Assembly: GCF_006716315.1 (NCBI RefSeq)
Contig: NZ_VFOV01000001.1
Coordinates: 2,930,501-2,994,500 of the forward strand
Direction: 5' to 3'
Length of the DNA: 64,000 bases
Source of the DNA: Nocardioides albertanoniae
Lineage (GTDB): Bacteria; Actinomycetota; Actinomycetes; Propionibacteriales; Nocardioidaceae
The notes beneath the pieces are model-generated. The model had not been told where the DNA came from. It ran no database searches and saw nothing but the letters and a program-made list of their open reading frames with translations. This document shows, one piece after another, positions 9,843 through 18,057 of this stretch (position 1 is its first letter; each line of letters opens with the position of its first letter). The position numbers and the translations under genes are program-made.

Positions 9843-10088
9843 TCAAGCGGGTCCGCCTTCACCGCTGTCGGCGGCGAGCAGGTCGAGATCGACGTCCTCA
9901 CGGCTGGAGATCTGCTCGGCGACGTGCTCCTTCTGCTCCTCGGTGAGGGTCACACCGGCTTCGCGCAGCGCCTCGTCGAGCTCGTCCTGGATGGTTCCCT
10001 CGGGTGCGGTCTCCTGCCAGGCCGTGATCCGTTCGACCACGCCCAGGAGTGCCAGCACACGAGCGTCATCTTGGTTCAAATCGTTCAT
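9843..10088 (-). CDS. Small hypothetical protein (81 aa)
   Basis: Starts MNDLNQDDARVLALLGVVERI and continues with an acidic helical segment (EEQKEHVAEQI). It has no signal peptide or membrane segment. Codon use follows the third-position GC bias of the neighbours, which supports real coding. It is divergent from the small membrane protein at 10160. The family was not recognised. Confidence 0.6.
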   Translation of the reverse strand: MNDLNQDDARVLALLGVVERITAWQETAPEGTIQDELDEALREAGVTLTEEQKEHVAEQISSREDVDLDLLAADSGEGGPA

Positions 10089-10159
10089 CGGCGCTCGGTA
10101 CCCGAACCGCGACGGGACATACGGGGCGTAGGAGATCTGCGACCGGGTACCGGATCGGC

Positions 10160-10303
10160 ATGCATGACCCGCAGGTCGAGCGCCCGCACGACGATCCTGA
10201 CGCCACGCCCGAACGAACCGGCGTCGGCGTGCTGATCGGCATGGTCACCGTCTTGCTTGTGGTGATGGCGGTCATGGGCCTGATCGCGTACGTGATCCTC
10301 TGA
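10160..10303 (+). CDS. Small single-pass membrane protein (47 aa)
   Basis: A hydrophilic N-terminus (MHDPQVERPHDDPDATPERT) is followed by one strong transmembrane helix (GVLIGMVTVLLVVMAVMGL). The layout resembles the DUF6480-type small actinobacterial membrane proteins. The start is the ATG just before the polar segment; the upstream in-frame extension is arginine-rich out-of-frame-like sequence. Function unknown. Confidence 0.55.
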   Translation: MHDPQVERPHDDPDATPERTGVGVLIGMVTVLLVVMAVMGLIAYVIL

Positions 10304-10329
10304 ACGCCATCGCATACGCCAGGCGGCCT

Positions 10330-10752
10330 TCAGGTGGAGGGCGCATGACTCAGGTCGACGACACAGAAGAGGTTGTCGTCGGGGTCGGCGAGGACCACGA
10401 AGTCCGGGTCCGGCGGGTACAGATCCCACTGCACCCGCTGGGTGCCGAGCCCGACGAGCCGCTCGACCTCGGCGTCCTGATCAGCGCCGCTGTCGACGAA
10501 CAGGTCGAGGTGGATGCGCGGCCGCGGCTCGACCGGCGAGTCGCTGCGTTGAAGGCCGAGCGCCCGGGGGCCGTTCGGATGGCAGAGTGTCCGCCAGTCC
10601 TCGCTGCGCCACTCGGTGGAGTCCACGAGGCCGAGCGCGGCGGTCCAGAACTCTGCTGCACGCTCCAGGTCCACCACCCCGATGACGGCGAACCCCAGCC
10701 TGAGCGCGGCTCGATGATCTTGGTGACTCCGCGGTGCCGACTGATCGCTCAT
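10330..10752 (-). CDS. VOC (glyoxalase/bleomycin-resistance fold) protein
   Basis: A 140-residue protein with the beta-alpha-beta-beta-beta repeats of the vicinal-oxygen-chelate fold: VIGVVDLERAAEFWTAALGL at the start, RIHLDLFVD in the middle and PDPDFVVLADPDDNLFCVVD at the end. Members include metal-dependent lyases, dioxygenases and drug-binding proteins. The subclass with a C-terminal DP-x-NLFCV motif is usually of unknown substrate. The start codon overlaps the stop of the upstream winged-helix gene (ATGA at 10749-10752). Confidence 0.85.
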   Translation of the reverse strand: MSDQSAPRSHQDHRAALRLGFAVIGVVDLERAAEFWTAALGLVDSTEWRSEDWRTLCHPNGPRALGLQRSDSPVEPRPRIHLDLFVDSGADQDAEVERLVGLGTQRVQWDLYPPDPDFVVLADPDDNLFCVVDLSHAPST

Positions 10753-10982
10753 GGCATGTGCAACCTGCCGTCGGCGTCGCGTACGACCACGCCGTCTCCG
10801 ACCGCATAGTTGAGTGCGCGATCGAAGCGGTGGCCTTTCCAGAACCTGGCCCCGACCAGGGTCGCCAGCTCCTCGGCGGTCAGCGGACCCTCTTCTTTCA
10901 AGGCACGAACGATCTGTCCGACCTCGTGGACGGTCTGCCTGTCGTGGGGACGACCGGTCGGTCTCGGTGGCGGCATCGGCAT
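10749..10982 (-). CDS. Small winged-helix-like protein
   Basis: A 77-residue protein. After a Pro/Arg-rich start it has HEVGQIVRALKEEGPLTAEELATLVGARFW and then RFDRALNYAVGDGVVVRDADGRLHMP. This reads as a helix-turn-helix with a short beta wing. It may bind DNA, but could also be a protein-binding winged helix. ATG at 10982 is used; an in-frame start 90 nt upstream is possible. It overlaps the VOC gene by 4 nt, so the two form an operon. Confidence 0.6.
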   Translation of the reverse strand: MPMPPPRPTGRPHDRQTVHEVGQIVRALKEEGPLTAEELATLVGARFWKGHRFDRALNYAVGDGVVVRDADGRLHMP

Positions 10983-11085
10983 GCTGGGTCTCCTCTCCAC
11001 TGTCGCGGGCGGTACCCGGCGAGGAGCAGAGCTAGCCCCTCGGCCCTCGGGCCTCGGGCTCGGCGGTGGCATGACCCGAGCGGAT

Positions 11086-11098
11086 TGCGGTTACCGGT
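11086..11098. promoter_or_regulatory. 13-bp word shared by both alpha-glucosidase upstream regions (copy 1)
   Basis: TGCGGTTACCGGT lies 5 nt before the ATG at 11104. The same 13 bases occur in the same orientation relative to the gene upstream of the second GH13 gene (14453-14465). The core CGGT-T-ACCG is a short inverted repeat, so an operator is possible. Confidence 0.4.
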
Positions 11099-11103
11099 CT
11101 CGG

Positions 11104-12669
11104 ATGGACACTCCGTGGTGGCGCGAGGCAGTGACCTACCAGATCTATCCGCGCTCGTTCGCGGACGCGGACGGCGACGGCACCGGCGACCTCGCCGGGA
11201 TCACCTCTCGGTTGGACCACGTGGCCGACCTCGGCGTCGATGCGATCTGGCTCTCGCCGTTCTACCCCTCACCACAGATCGACTACGGCTACGACGTCGT
11301 CGACGCGAGCGGCGTCGACCCGACCTTCGGGGCACTCTCCGACGCCGATGGCTTGCTCACGAAAGCGCACGAGCTCGGCCTGAAGGTCATCATCGACCTG
11401 ATCCCCAACCACACCTCCTCCGCCCACCCGTGGTTCCTCGAGGCCCTCGCTGCCGGACCCGGCTCGCCGGCGCGCGACCGCTACCTCTTCCGCGACGGCC
11501 GTGGACCTCACGGCGACGAGCCACCGACGAACTGGCGATCCGTCTTCGGCGGCGCCGCATGGACGCGGGTCGAGGACGGACAGTGGTATCTCCACATGTT
11601 CGACAAGGAGGAGCCTGACCTCAACTGGCGCCACGCAGAGGTGGCCGCGGAGTTCCGTTCGGTGCTGCGACGCTGGCTCGACCGTGGCGTCGACGGCTTT
11701 CGTGTCGATGTCGCCCACGGCCTGCTGAAGGCGCTGCGCGACCAGTACGTCCCGGCGGGGAGATCGCCCAACTCCGACCCAGCGGTGATGTACGACATCG
11801 CCGTCGAGGACGATCCGATGTGGGACCATCCCGACGTCCACGAGGTCTACCGCAGCTGGCACGACCTCGTCGCCTCCTATCCCGGCGAGCACATGCTGAT
11901 CGCCGAGGCATGGACCCAGCACCCGGCGGATCTGCGGGGCTACCTGCGTATCGACGAGTTCGAGCAGGCGTTCAACTTCCGGTGGCTGCAGGCGCACTGG
12001 TCTGCTCGCGAGTTCACCACGGCGATCGTGTCCACGCTGGACACGCTGCGACCGACCCGCGCCTGGCCGACCTGGGTCCTCTCCAACCATGACGCGATGC
12101 GCCATCGGACCCGGTACGGCGACGGGGCCCAGGCTCTCGCCCGAGCCCGCGCGGCGACACTGACGATGCTGGCTCTGCCCGGGGCGGCGTACCTCTACCA
12201 GGGCGAGGAGCTCGGGCTCCCGCACGTGGAGATCCCTCCGGAGCACCAGCAGGATCCGTGGGCAGAGGGTGGCAACGGGCGCGACGGCTGCCGGGTCCCC
12301 CTGCCGTGGAGCGGTGATGCGCCTCCGTTCGGCTTCGGACCCGGCGAGAGCCAACCGTGGCTGCCCCAGCCGGCTCAGTGGGCGGACCTGACCGTGGCCG
12401 CCCAGACCGACCGGCCCGGATCGACCCTGGAGTTCTACCGGTCGGCGCTCGCCGCCCGCCGTCGCCACGCGCTCGGCGGCGGAGACGTGAACTTCCTCGA
12501 CGTGCCCGACGACGTCATCGCCTTCCGACGTGGCCGACTCGGCGTCGTCCTCAACTGCGGGGTGACACCGACGCCGCTGCCTCCCGGCGACGTCGTGATC
12601 TCCAGCGGCGACGAGGTCGCGGACGAGGTTCCACCTGACACCGCGGTCTGGTTGCTCAGCGACGACTGA
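11104..12669 (+). CDS. GH13 alpha-glucosidase (oligo-1,6-glucosidase/maltase type)
   Basis: A 521-residue cytoplasmic TIM-barrel hydrolase that releases glucose from alpha-glucosides. It starts WWREAVTYQIYPRSFADADGDGTGDL, the usual GH13 start. The catalytic set is visible: nucleophile Asp202 in GFRVDVAHG, acid/base Glu268 in IAEAW and Asp330 in LSNHD. No signal peptide is present. The ATG at 11104 matches the family N-terminus; an ATG at 11071 in the same frame is an alternative. It converges on a second GH13 gene. Confidence 0.93.
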   Translation: MDTPWWREAVTYQIYPRSFADADGDGTGDLAGITSRLDHVADLGVDAIWLSPFYPSPQIDYGYDVVDASGVDPTFGALSDADGLLTKAHELGLKVIIDLIPNHTSSAHPWFLEALAAGPGSPARDRYLFRDGRGPHGDEPPTNWRSVFGGAAWTRVEDGQWYLHMFDKEEPDLNWRHAEVAAEFRSVLRRWLDRGVDGFRVDVAHGLLKALRDQYVPAGRSPNSDPAVMYDIAVEDDPMWDHPDVHEVYRSWHDLVASYPGEHMLIAEAWTQHPADLRGYLRIDEFEQAFNFRWLQAHWSAREFTTAIVSTLDTLRPTRAWPTWVLSNHDAMRHRTRYGDGAQALARARAATLTMLALPGAAYLYQGEELGLPHVEIPPEHQQDPWAEGGNGRDGCRVPLPWSGDAPPFGFGPGESQPWLPQPAQWADLTVAAQTDRPGSTLEFYRSALAARRRHALGGGDVNFLDVPDDVIAFRRGRLGVVLNCGVTPTPLPPGDVVISSGDEVADEVPPDTAVWLLSDD

Positions 12670-12709
12670 TCGCGCCAGGCCGTTTGCGTGCGGCGGCCAC
12701 GCGTGCGGC

Positions 12710-14413
12710 TCACTGGCGGTAGACGCGCGCCTCCCACGGAGCCAGCACCGCTCCCCCGCCGTTTCCGATGACCAGCTCGCCCACGCACTCCTCGACGAGC
12801 TCGCCCAGATCCGCTTCCTCGCTGCTGAAGTTCGCGAGCACGACCAGCTGCCCGCTCTCGTGACGGCGGCGGAAGGCGAAGAGCTGCGGATGGCTGTCGG
12901 CGAGCAGGCTGAAGTCGCCGTCGACCACGATCGGGTCCTCGTGCCGCAGCCGGATCAGCCGGCGATAGTGCGAGAGCACCGAGTCGTCGTCGTCGATCTG
13001 CGCGGCGACGTTGAGCTCGGTGTAGTTCGGGTTGATAGCGAGCCAGGGCGTCCCGGTCGTGAACCCGGCATCGGGCGTCGCGGCGTCCCACTGCATCGGC
13101 GTACGGCCGTTGTCTCGGCACATCGCTCGCAACGAGTCCATCACCTCCTCGGGCTCCGCGCCCGCGGCGATCGCCTCGTGGTAGTAGTTCACCGCCTCCA
13201 CGTCGTCGACGTCGTCGATGGAGGCGAACGGGTAGTTCGTCATGCCGATCTCGTCGCCCTGATAGACGAACGGGGTGCCTCGCTGCAGGTGCAGCACGGT
13301 GGCGAGCAGCTTGGCGGACTCGGTCCGCCACCGGCCGTCGTCGCCATACCTGGAGAGGGCTCGTGGCTGGTCGTGGTTGTCCCAGTAGAGGCTGTTCCAG
13401 CCCACGTCGGCAAGGCCGGTCTGCCAGGCCGCGAGGCGGTCGCGGAGTCGGTCGAGATCGAAGGGGCGTACGTCCCACTTGATGGTGCCGTGGTCGATCT
13501 CGACGTGCTCGTAGTGCAGCACCATGTCGAGCTCACGGCGTGCCGGATCGGTGTACCTGCGCCCTTCCTCGACCGTCGTCTCGCCGGTCTCCCCGACCAG
13601 CAGCAGGTCACGGTCGTAGCGGTCGACGACCTCCCGGTGCATCGCGGCGAGGAACTCGTGGACGCGCGGGCCGTCGATCACCGACCGGCGCATGTTGCCG
13701 AACCTCTGACCGGGGAGGACCGGCGCGTCCGGCAGGTCGGGGTCCTTGGAGATCAGGTTCACCACGTCCATGCGGAAACCGTCGATGCCGCGGTCCAGCC
13801 ACCAGCGCATGACCTCGTACACCGCCTGCCGCACCTCCGGGTTCTCCCAGTTCAGGTCCGGCTGCTCCTTGGTGAACAGATGCAGGTAGTGCGCGGCTCG
13901 GCCCTCGCAATAGGTCCAGGCCGGGCCGGAGAAGAACGACCCCCAGTTGTTGGGCTCCTCGCGCCACCAGTACCAGTCGCGCCTGGTGCTCTCGGGGCTC
14001 GAGCTGGACTCCTTGAACCAGGGATGCTGGTCGGAGGTGTGGTTCACGACGAGGTCCAGCACCAGCTTCATCCCCCGTAGATGGACCTCGGCGATCAACG
14101 CGTCGAGCTCCCCGAGCGTGCCGTACGTCGGGTCCACATCGAGGTAGTCGCTGACGTCATAACCGTTGTCGGCCATCGGTGAGGGGTAGACCGGAGAGAT
14201 CCACAGCACGTCGACGCCGAGCCACTCGAGGTGATCGAGGTGCTGCCTGATCCCGCGGAGGTCGCCCACACCGTCTCCGTTGCCGTCCGCGAAGCTGCGC
14301 GGGTAGACCTGGTAGACCACCGCGGAGCGCCACCACCCCGGCCCGGTGCCGCCGTCCGCCCCGGACGTTCTCGAGGCACTGCTGCTGTCGGCAGGTGATG
14401 CCATGTCGGCCAT
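12710..14413 (-). CDS. GH13 alpha-glucosidase (second copy)
   Basis: A 567-residue GH13 enzyme with the catalytic triad Asp216 (GFRMDVVNL), Glu275 (LLVGETG) and Asp348 (WDNHDQP). The QPDLNWENPEVR and FVYQGDEIGMTN segments are typical of oligo-1,6-glucosidase / alpha-glucosidase (MalL, TreC-like). A Ser-rich tail of about 25 residues precedes the fold. ATG at 14413 is chosen for its AGGAG site 7 nt upstream. The protein is only distantly like the convergent GH13 at 11104, so this is not a recent duplication. A role in maltose, isomaltose or trehalose-phosphate use is inferred. Confidence 0.92.
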   Translation of the reverse strand: MADMASPADSSSASRTSGADGGTGPGWWRSAVVYQVYPRSFADGNGDGVGDLRGIRQHLDHLEWLGVDVLWISPVYPSPMADNGYDVSDYLDVDPTYGTLGELDALIAEVHLRGMKLVLDLVVNHTSDQHPWFKESSSSPESTRRDWYWWREEPNNWGSFFSGPAWTYCEGRAAHYLHLFTKEQPDLNWENPEVRQAVYEVMRWWLDRGIDGFRMDVVNLISKDPDLPDAPVLPGQRFGNMRRSVIDGPRVHEFLAAMHREVVDRYDRDLLLVGETGETTVEEGRRYTDPARRELDMVLHYEHVEIDHGTIKWDVRPFDLDRLRDRLAAWQTGLADVGWNSLYWDNHDQPRALSRYGDDGRWRTESAKLLATVLHLQRGTPFVYQGDEIGMTNYPFASIDDVDDVEAVNYYHEAIAAGAEPEEVMDSLRAMCRDNGRTPMQWDAATPDAGFTTGTPWLAINPNYTELNVAAQIDDDDSVLSHYRRLIRLRHEDPIVVDGDFSLLADSHPQLFAFRRRHESGQLVVLANFSSEEADLGELVEECVGELVIGNGGGAVLAPWEARVYRQ

Positions 14414-14835
14414 CGCGTCTCCTGTGTCTCCTGGTCGAAGGTCGTCCCAGCCACCGGTAACCGCACCGGATGTCGGCCATACGCCCCAGGTGACCCTCGA
14501 GATGGCGATGGCGCCGTACGTGATCTGGCTCTGGTCGCCGTCCTCCGGCCGAGCCGCCGGCCGTTCCGGGACTTCCTCGTCCTCAGCGCGCTCTACGGCT
14601 CTCCCTGATCGTGGTCCGCACCGCGTTGTGGGGTGCACCCGCGGGCTACGGTCGCCGCCCTCCCCCGGCGGCACTGAGCTTCGCCGAGCAGGTCGGTGCC
14701 GGTTGGTACGAGGCGCCCCTGCGGGCCCACACCAGCGCGATCGCGCCCATCGGAGGCGGCAGCGGCGTGGTCGTCGCCCTGGTGTCTCTCCGCGCCCACC
14801 TCTGGCGGTCTCGACGGTCCTGATCGGTCCAGGGC
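14414..14835. other. Gene-free stretch of 422 bases
   Basis: It holds the promoter region of the minus-strand GH13 gene, including copy 2 of the shared 13-bp word at 14453-14465. The rest has only Arg/Pro/Gly-rich reading frames without family features. A 36-codon plus-strand frame ending near 14606 (RPFRDFLVLSALYGSP) looks protein-like and might be a gene remnant, but this is not strong. Confidence 0.4.
14453..14465. promoter_or_regulatory. 13-bp word shared by both alpha-glucosidase upstream regions (copy 2)
   Basis: Read on the minus strand it is TGCGGTTACCGGT, 40 nt before the ATG at 14413. It is identical to 11086-11098. Confidence 0.4.
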
Positions 14836-16023
14836 TCAGGCTGACCCGGTCGACGAGCCCGCCGAGAGGGCGCGGTCGAGGTCGGCGATCAGGTCCTCCG
14901 GGCTCTCCAGGCCGATCGAGAGCCGCACGATGTTCGCCGACGGTTTGGCCTCGGCCTGCACCGGGCGGTGGGTGAGGCCGGCGGGGTGCTGGACCAGCGA
15001 GTCGACCCCGCCGAGGGAGACCGCGTGGGTGAAGAGCCGCACCGACGAGGTCAGCCGGGCGGCGGCCTCGTAGCCACCGCGCAGCCCGATCGAGATCATC
15101 GCACCGGGGCCGCTCATCTGCTTGCCGGCCAGACCGCGGTCGTCGTCCTCGGGGAAGTGAACGCGCTCCACGCACGGGAGGGTGCGCAGCCAGGACGCGA
15201 TCTCGACCGCGCCGGCCTGCTGGGCACGGATCCGGGTCGGCAGGGTCGCCAGGCCGCGGTGGAGGAGGTAGGCGCCGAGCGGGTGCAGGAGGCCACCGGT
15301 GACGGCGCGCACCTGACGCAGCCGCGCGGCGGTCCCCTCGTCACAGGCGATCACGCCGCCGACGACGTCACCGTGGCCGCCGATGTACTTGGTCGCGCTG
15401 TGCAGCGACATCGCCGCACCCAGCTCGAGGGGGTTCTGCAGGATCGGGGTGGCGAAGGTGTTGTCCACGAGCACCGGTACGTCGCCCGCGGCCGCCACCA
15501 CACCCGCGATGTCGACGAGGTCGAGGGTCGGGTTGGCCGGGGTCTCCAGCACCACCAGCGCCGTGTCGGCCCGCACGGAGGCAGCGACCTCGTGCTCGGT
15601 GCAGAAGGTCACCTCGACACCGAGGAGACCGGAGGCGAGCAGGTGGTCGGTGCCGCCGTACAGCGGCCGGACCGCGACGACGTGCCGCTTGCCGCTGAAG
15701 GACGTGCTGGCGATGAGCGCCGCGGTCATCGCCGCCATCCCCGAGGCGTACGCGACCGAGGTCTGCGCCTGCTCGAGACGGGCCAGCGCCGACTCGAACC
15801 GGGCGACGGTCGGGTTCCACAGCCGCTGGTAGACGTGGCCGCCGTCGGGGTCGGGCCGACCACCGGTCGCCATCGCCTCGTAGGACGCACCGCCGCGCTC
15901 GATGTCGGGCAGCGGGTTGGTCGAGGACAGATCCAGCGGTAGCGCGTGGACGCCGAGCGCCTCCAAGTCCTCCCGTCCGGCGTGGACGGCGAGCGAGTCG
16001 AGGTGAGGGGTCGTGATCGGCAT
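14836..16023 (-). CDS. Cys/Met-metabolism PLP enzyme, methionine gamma-lyase / cystathionine gamma-lyase type
   Basis: A 395-residue fold-type I PLP enzyme. Tyr122 of PLYGGT, the PANPTLDLVDI and LVDNTFATPILQNPL segments and the PLP lysine Lys212 in SLHSATKYIGGHGD are family signatures. The family covers trans-sulfuration enzymes and methionine gamma-lyase. The divergent Lrp-type regulator recalls the mdeA/mdeR pair of pseudomonads, which favours a degradative gamma-lyase, but this is by context. No other sulfur-pathway gene is nearby. Confidence 0.85.
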   Translation of the reverse strand: MPITTPHLDSLAVHAGREDLEALGVHALPLDLSSTNPLPDIERGGASYEAMATGGRPDPDGGHVYQRLWNPTVARFESALARLEQAQTSVAYASGMAAMTAALIASTSFSGKRHVVAVRPLYGGTDHLLASGLLGVEVTFCTEHEVAASVRADTALVVLETPANPTLDLVDIAGVVAAAGDVPVLVDNTFATPILQNPLELGAAMSLHSATKYIGGHGDVVGGVIACDEGTAARLRQVRAVTGGLLHPLGAYLLHRGLATLPTRIRAQQAGAVEIASWLRTLPCVERVHFPEDDDRGLAGKQMSGPGAMISIGLRGGYEAAARLTSSVRLFTHAVSLGGVDSLVQHPAGLTHRPVQAEAKPSANIVRLSIGLESPEDLIADLDRALSAGSSTGSA

Positions 16024-16140
16024 GGCTCGATGCTGGCCGGAAACACAAGATCACGCCAGATTGATTGTCGAAGATTCTGCATCCTCCGCAATACTGCGAT
16101 TCCCGAGCAACACAACCAGCGACCGAGGAAGATCTTCTTG
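16024..16140. promoter_or_regulatory. Divergent promoter region of gamma-lyase and Lrp regulator
   Basis: 117 bp, clearly more AT-rich than the flanking genes (ATTGATTGTCGAAGATTC and following). It must hold both promoters and the likely Lrp binding sites. No single clean palindrome could be assigned. Confidence 0.5.
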
Positions 16141-16629
16141 GTGAAAGCGCAACCCTCCACGGCCACTCTCGACTCCGTCGACCGACGCATCCTCAGCGAG
16201 CTCGGAACCAACCCCGAGCTCACCAACAAGGCCCTCGCGAGCCGCCTCGGACTCGCCGAGTCGACCTGTGCCTACCGGCTCCGCGCGCTGCGCGAGAACG
16301 GTGTCATCACCGGCCGCCGCCTCGACGTCGACGCCCGCTCCCTCGGCTACCCGCTACAGGCGGTGATCAAGGTGCGGCTCGGCAGCCATAGCCAGGAGCA
16401 CGTCGAGAAGCTCTACGACGACCTGACCGCGACGCCCGGCGTCATCCAGGCCTACCACCTCGGTGGCGCGGACGACTTCCACCTCCACGTCGCCGTCGAG
16501 GACGCCGAGGCACTACGCGACTTCGTGCTGCAGCACGTCACCGTCCATCGGGTCGTACGTCAGACCGAGACGCAGCTCGTCTTCGAGCTCCGCGACGGAC
16601 CGGGTGTGCTGCCGCGCGAGACCGCATAG
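16141..16629 (+). CDS. Lrp/AsnC family transcriptional regulator
   Basis: A 162-residue protein with an N-terminal winged helix-turn-helix (LDSVDRRILSELGTNPEL, then LGLAESTCAYRLRALRENGVI) and a C-terminal RAM/ligand domain (GVIQAYHLGGADDFHLHVAVED). Such proteins form octamers and respond to amino acids. The divergent PLP enzyme is the likely target. The GTG start at 16141 gives the normal Lrp length. A TTG lies directly before it. Confidence 0.9.
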   Translation: MKAQPSTATLDSVDRRILSELGTNPELTNKALASRLGLAESTCAYRLRALRENGVITGRRLDVDARSLGYPLQAVIKVRLGSHSQEHVEKLYDDLTATPGVIQAYHLGGADDFHLHVAVEDAEALRDFVLQHVTVHRVVRQTETQLVFELRDGPGVLPRETA

Positions 16630-16701
16630 CGCCGAATCGCGACGCGTCGAGCAGCAGAAAACGACCAGGCATGGTCCAGCACTGTCTGACACACTGAAGC
16701 G

Positions 16702-17469
16702 GTGGCGGACGAGACCGGCCTGATGCGCCTCGACGACGTGCTGGAAGCGCTCGGCAACGACGGCGTCATGGAGCGCTACGACGACGAGATCGCGCTCGCC
16801 GACGTCGTCGGCACCGTCGCACGCACCCATGACTTCGACGCCGACTTCTCCCCGCGCAGGCGCGACGACCGGTGGCGGCGTACGGAGGAGCTGTTCCGTT
16901 CCGGGTCGCACCCGCCGCCGATCGACGTGGTGCGCCTGGGCGACAACCTGCTGTTCGTGAGCGACGGACACCACCGGATCTCGGTGGCCAGGTCGCTGGG
17001 ATGGGACACCTTGCCGGCCAGGGTTCACCGGATCTGCACGGTCGCCTTCGCACTGTGCTGCCTGCGCGTCTCACACCTGCCGGCGAAGGCTGCCGAGCGT
17101 CGTTTCCTGCAGAAGGTGCCGCTGCCCGACGAGGTGAGCCGCGGGCTCTGGCTGGACCGCCCCGCCGACTGGGCTCGGCTGGCCGACGCGGCGCTCGCCT
17201 GGGGATACACCCACCACGACGTGATCGGGGGCCATTCCGCGCACGACCTCGGCACCGCCTGGTGGCGCCACGAGGTGCAGCCGGTGGTCGAGACGATGCG
17301 ACGTGAGGGCGCCGGCGCGACCCTCTCCGACGTGCAGCTCTTCGTCACCGCCCTCGCAGCCCGAGACCGCCTCGGCGCCCTCGACTGGCCCGGCGAGCTG
17401 CTCGCCGCCCATGAGGACGCCTCCTGCTGCCACGCAGAGATAGATCTGCTGGTCGACGACGCCGAATGA
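16702..17469 (+). CDS. ParB/sulfiredoxin-fold protein of unknown function
   Basis: A 255-residue protein. Residues 72-100 (PPIDVVRLGDNLLFVSDGHHRISVARSLG) match the ParB-N/Srx-like fold, where the DGHHR loop (88-92) binds nucleotide. No ParB helix-turn-helix is obvious. The C-terminal half has GYTHHDVIGGHSAHDLGTAWWRHEV, a conserved-looking segment not assigned to any family. It is probably not a chromosome segregation protein. It could be a nucleotide-dependent kinase, nuclease or regulator. GTG start at 16702. Confidence 0.7.
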   Translation: MADETGLMRLDDVLEALGNDGVMERYDDEIALADVVGTVARTHDFDADFSPRRRDDRWRRTEELFRSGSHPPPIDVVRLGDNLLFVSDGHHRISVARSLGWDTLPARVHRICTVAFALCCLRVSHLPAKAAERRFLQKVPLPDEVSRGLWLDRPADWARLADAALAWGYTHHDVIGGHSAHDLGTAWWRHEVQPVVETMRREGAGATLSDVQLFVTALAARDRLGALDWPGELLAAHEDASCCHAEIDLLVDDAE

Positions 17470-17483
17470 CCTGGCGGCCGGGC

Positions 17484-17499
17484 GAACGAAAGTTCGTTC
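17484..17499. promoter_or_regulatory. 16-bp palindrome upstream of the EthD-like gene
   Basis: GAACGAAAGTTCGTTC is a perfect inverted repeat (7-bp arms, AG centre), 36 nt before the ATG at 17535. Its size and symmetry fit a TetR-type operator. No regulator gene is adjacent. Confidence 0.55.
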
Positions 17500-17534
17500 A
17501 CGGGCACCGGCCACGTGCGTGCGAGACTCTGCGC

Positions 17535-17819
17535 ATGATCCGGGTGACGTTCCTCTATCCGAAGACCGACGAGTCGACGTTCGACATGGGCTACTACACC
17601 TCGACGCACATGCCGATGCTGGCGGCGGCGCTCGGCGAGCACTGCCACGGCTGGGGTGCTGACAGGATCACCAACGGCCCGTACGAGGCGATCGGCTGGG
17701 CGCTCGTGTCCAGTGCCGAGGCGTTCGGCGCGGCGACCGAGGGCGGCGAGGTCAGGGCTGACGTCGCCAACTACTCCAGCGTGCACCCCGAGGTGGTCAT
17801 CGGAGACGTCGTCAGGTAG
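17535..17819 (+). CDS. EthD family protein
   Basis: A 94-residue dimeric alpha/beta-barrel protein: IRVTFLYPKTDESTFDMGYYTSTHMPML at the start is the usual EthD opening, with the strand-forming VSSAEAFGAA and VIGDVVR later. EthD proteins were found with an ether-degrading P450 system, but most have no known reaction. ATG at 17535 is used; an upstream extension would run through the palindrome at 17484. The gene is followed by a strong terminator. Confidence 0.85.
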   Translation: MIRVTFLYPKTDESTFDMGYYTSTHMPMLAAALGEHCHGWGADRITNGPYEAIGWALVSSAEAFGAATEGGEVRADVANYSSVHPEVVIGDVVR

Positions 17820-17826
17820 CTGAGAC

Positions 17827-17862
17827 GCGTTGCGCCCCGGCCGTCGGACCGGGGCGCAACGC
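17827..17862. terminator. Bidirectional terminator hairpin
   Basis: Perfect 14-bp stem (GCGTTGCGCCCCGG with its complement) and the 8-nt loop CCGTCGGA, between the convergent EthD and symporter-subunit genes. Confidence 0.8.
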
Positions 17863-17879
17863 GGCGTCACAAGCAGGGT

Positions 17880-18011
17880 TCAGATGATGTCGCGGCCTTC
17901 GCGCTTGGCCTGACGCCACTCCTTGACGAAGGCCGACGAGATCACGGCCAGCACGATCGCGGTCACGAGCGGCCAGACGAGGACGTACGCGGTCAACAGC
18001 ATGTTCTCCAT
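17880..18011 (-). CDS. Putative transporter small subunit (43 aa)
   Basis: It reads MENMLLTAYVLVWPLVTAIV, continues as one membrane helix and ends in a charged tail KEWRQAKREGRDII. An AGGAGG site sits 4 nt before the ATG, which strongly supports translation. It lies 46 nt after the sodium:solute symporter stop on the same strand. Small proteins of this kind are found next to SSS-family symporters in many bacteria and are thought to assist them; the exact role is not known. Confidence 0.85.
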   Translation of the reverse strand: MENMLLTAYVLVWPLVTAIVLAVISSAFVKEWRQAKREGRDII

Positions 18012-18057
18012 GGTTCCTCCTGGTTTATGGCTGGGTCACGGATGGTTCAGGGATTGG

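Noticed and set aside
14611-14823. Plus-strand frame of 70 codons in the gap after the second GH13 gene
   Set aside because: No ribosome site, Arg/Pro-rich, no recognisable family; at most a gene remnant.
16702-17469. Chromosome partitioning protein ParB
   Set aside because: Only the N-terminal nucleotide-binding loop fits; no helix-turn-helix, no ParA neighbour and no parS-like sites seen.
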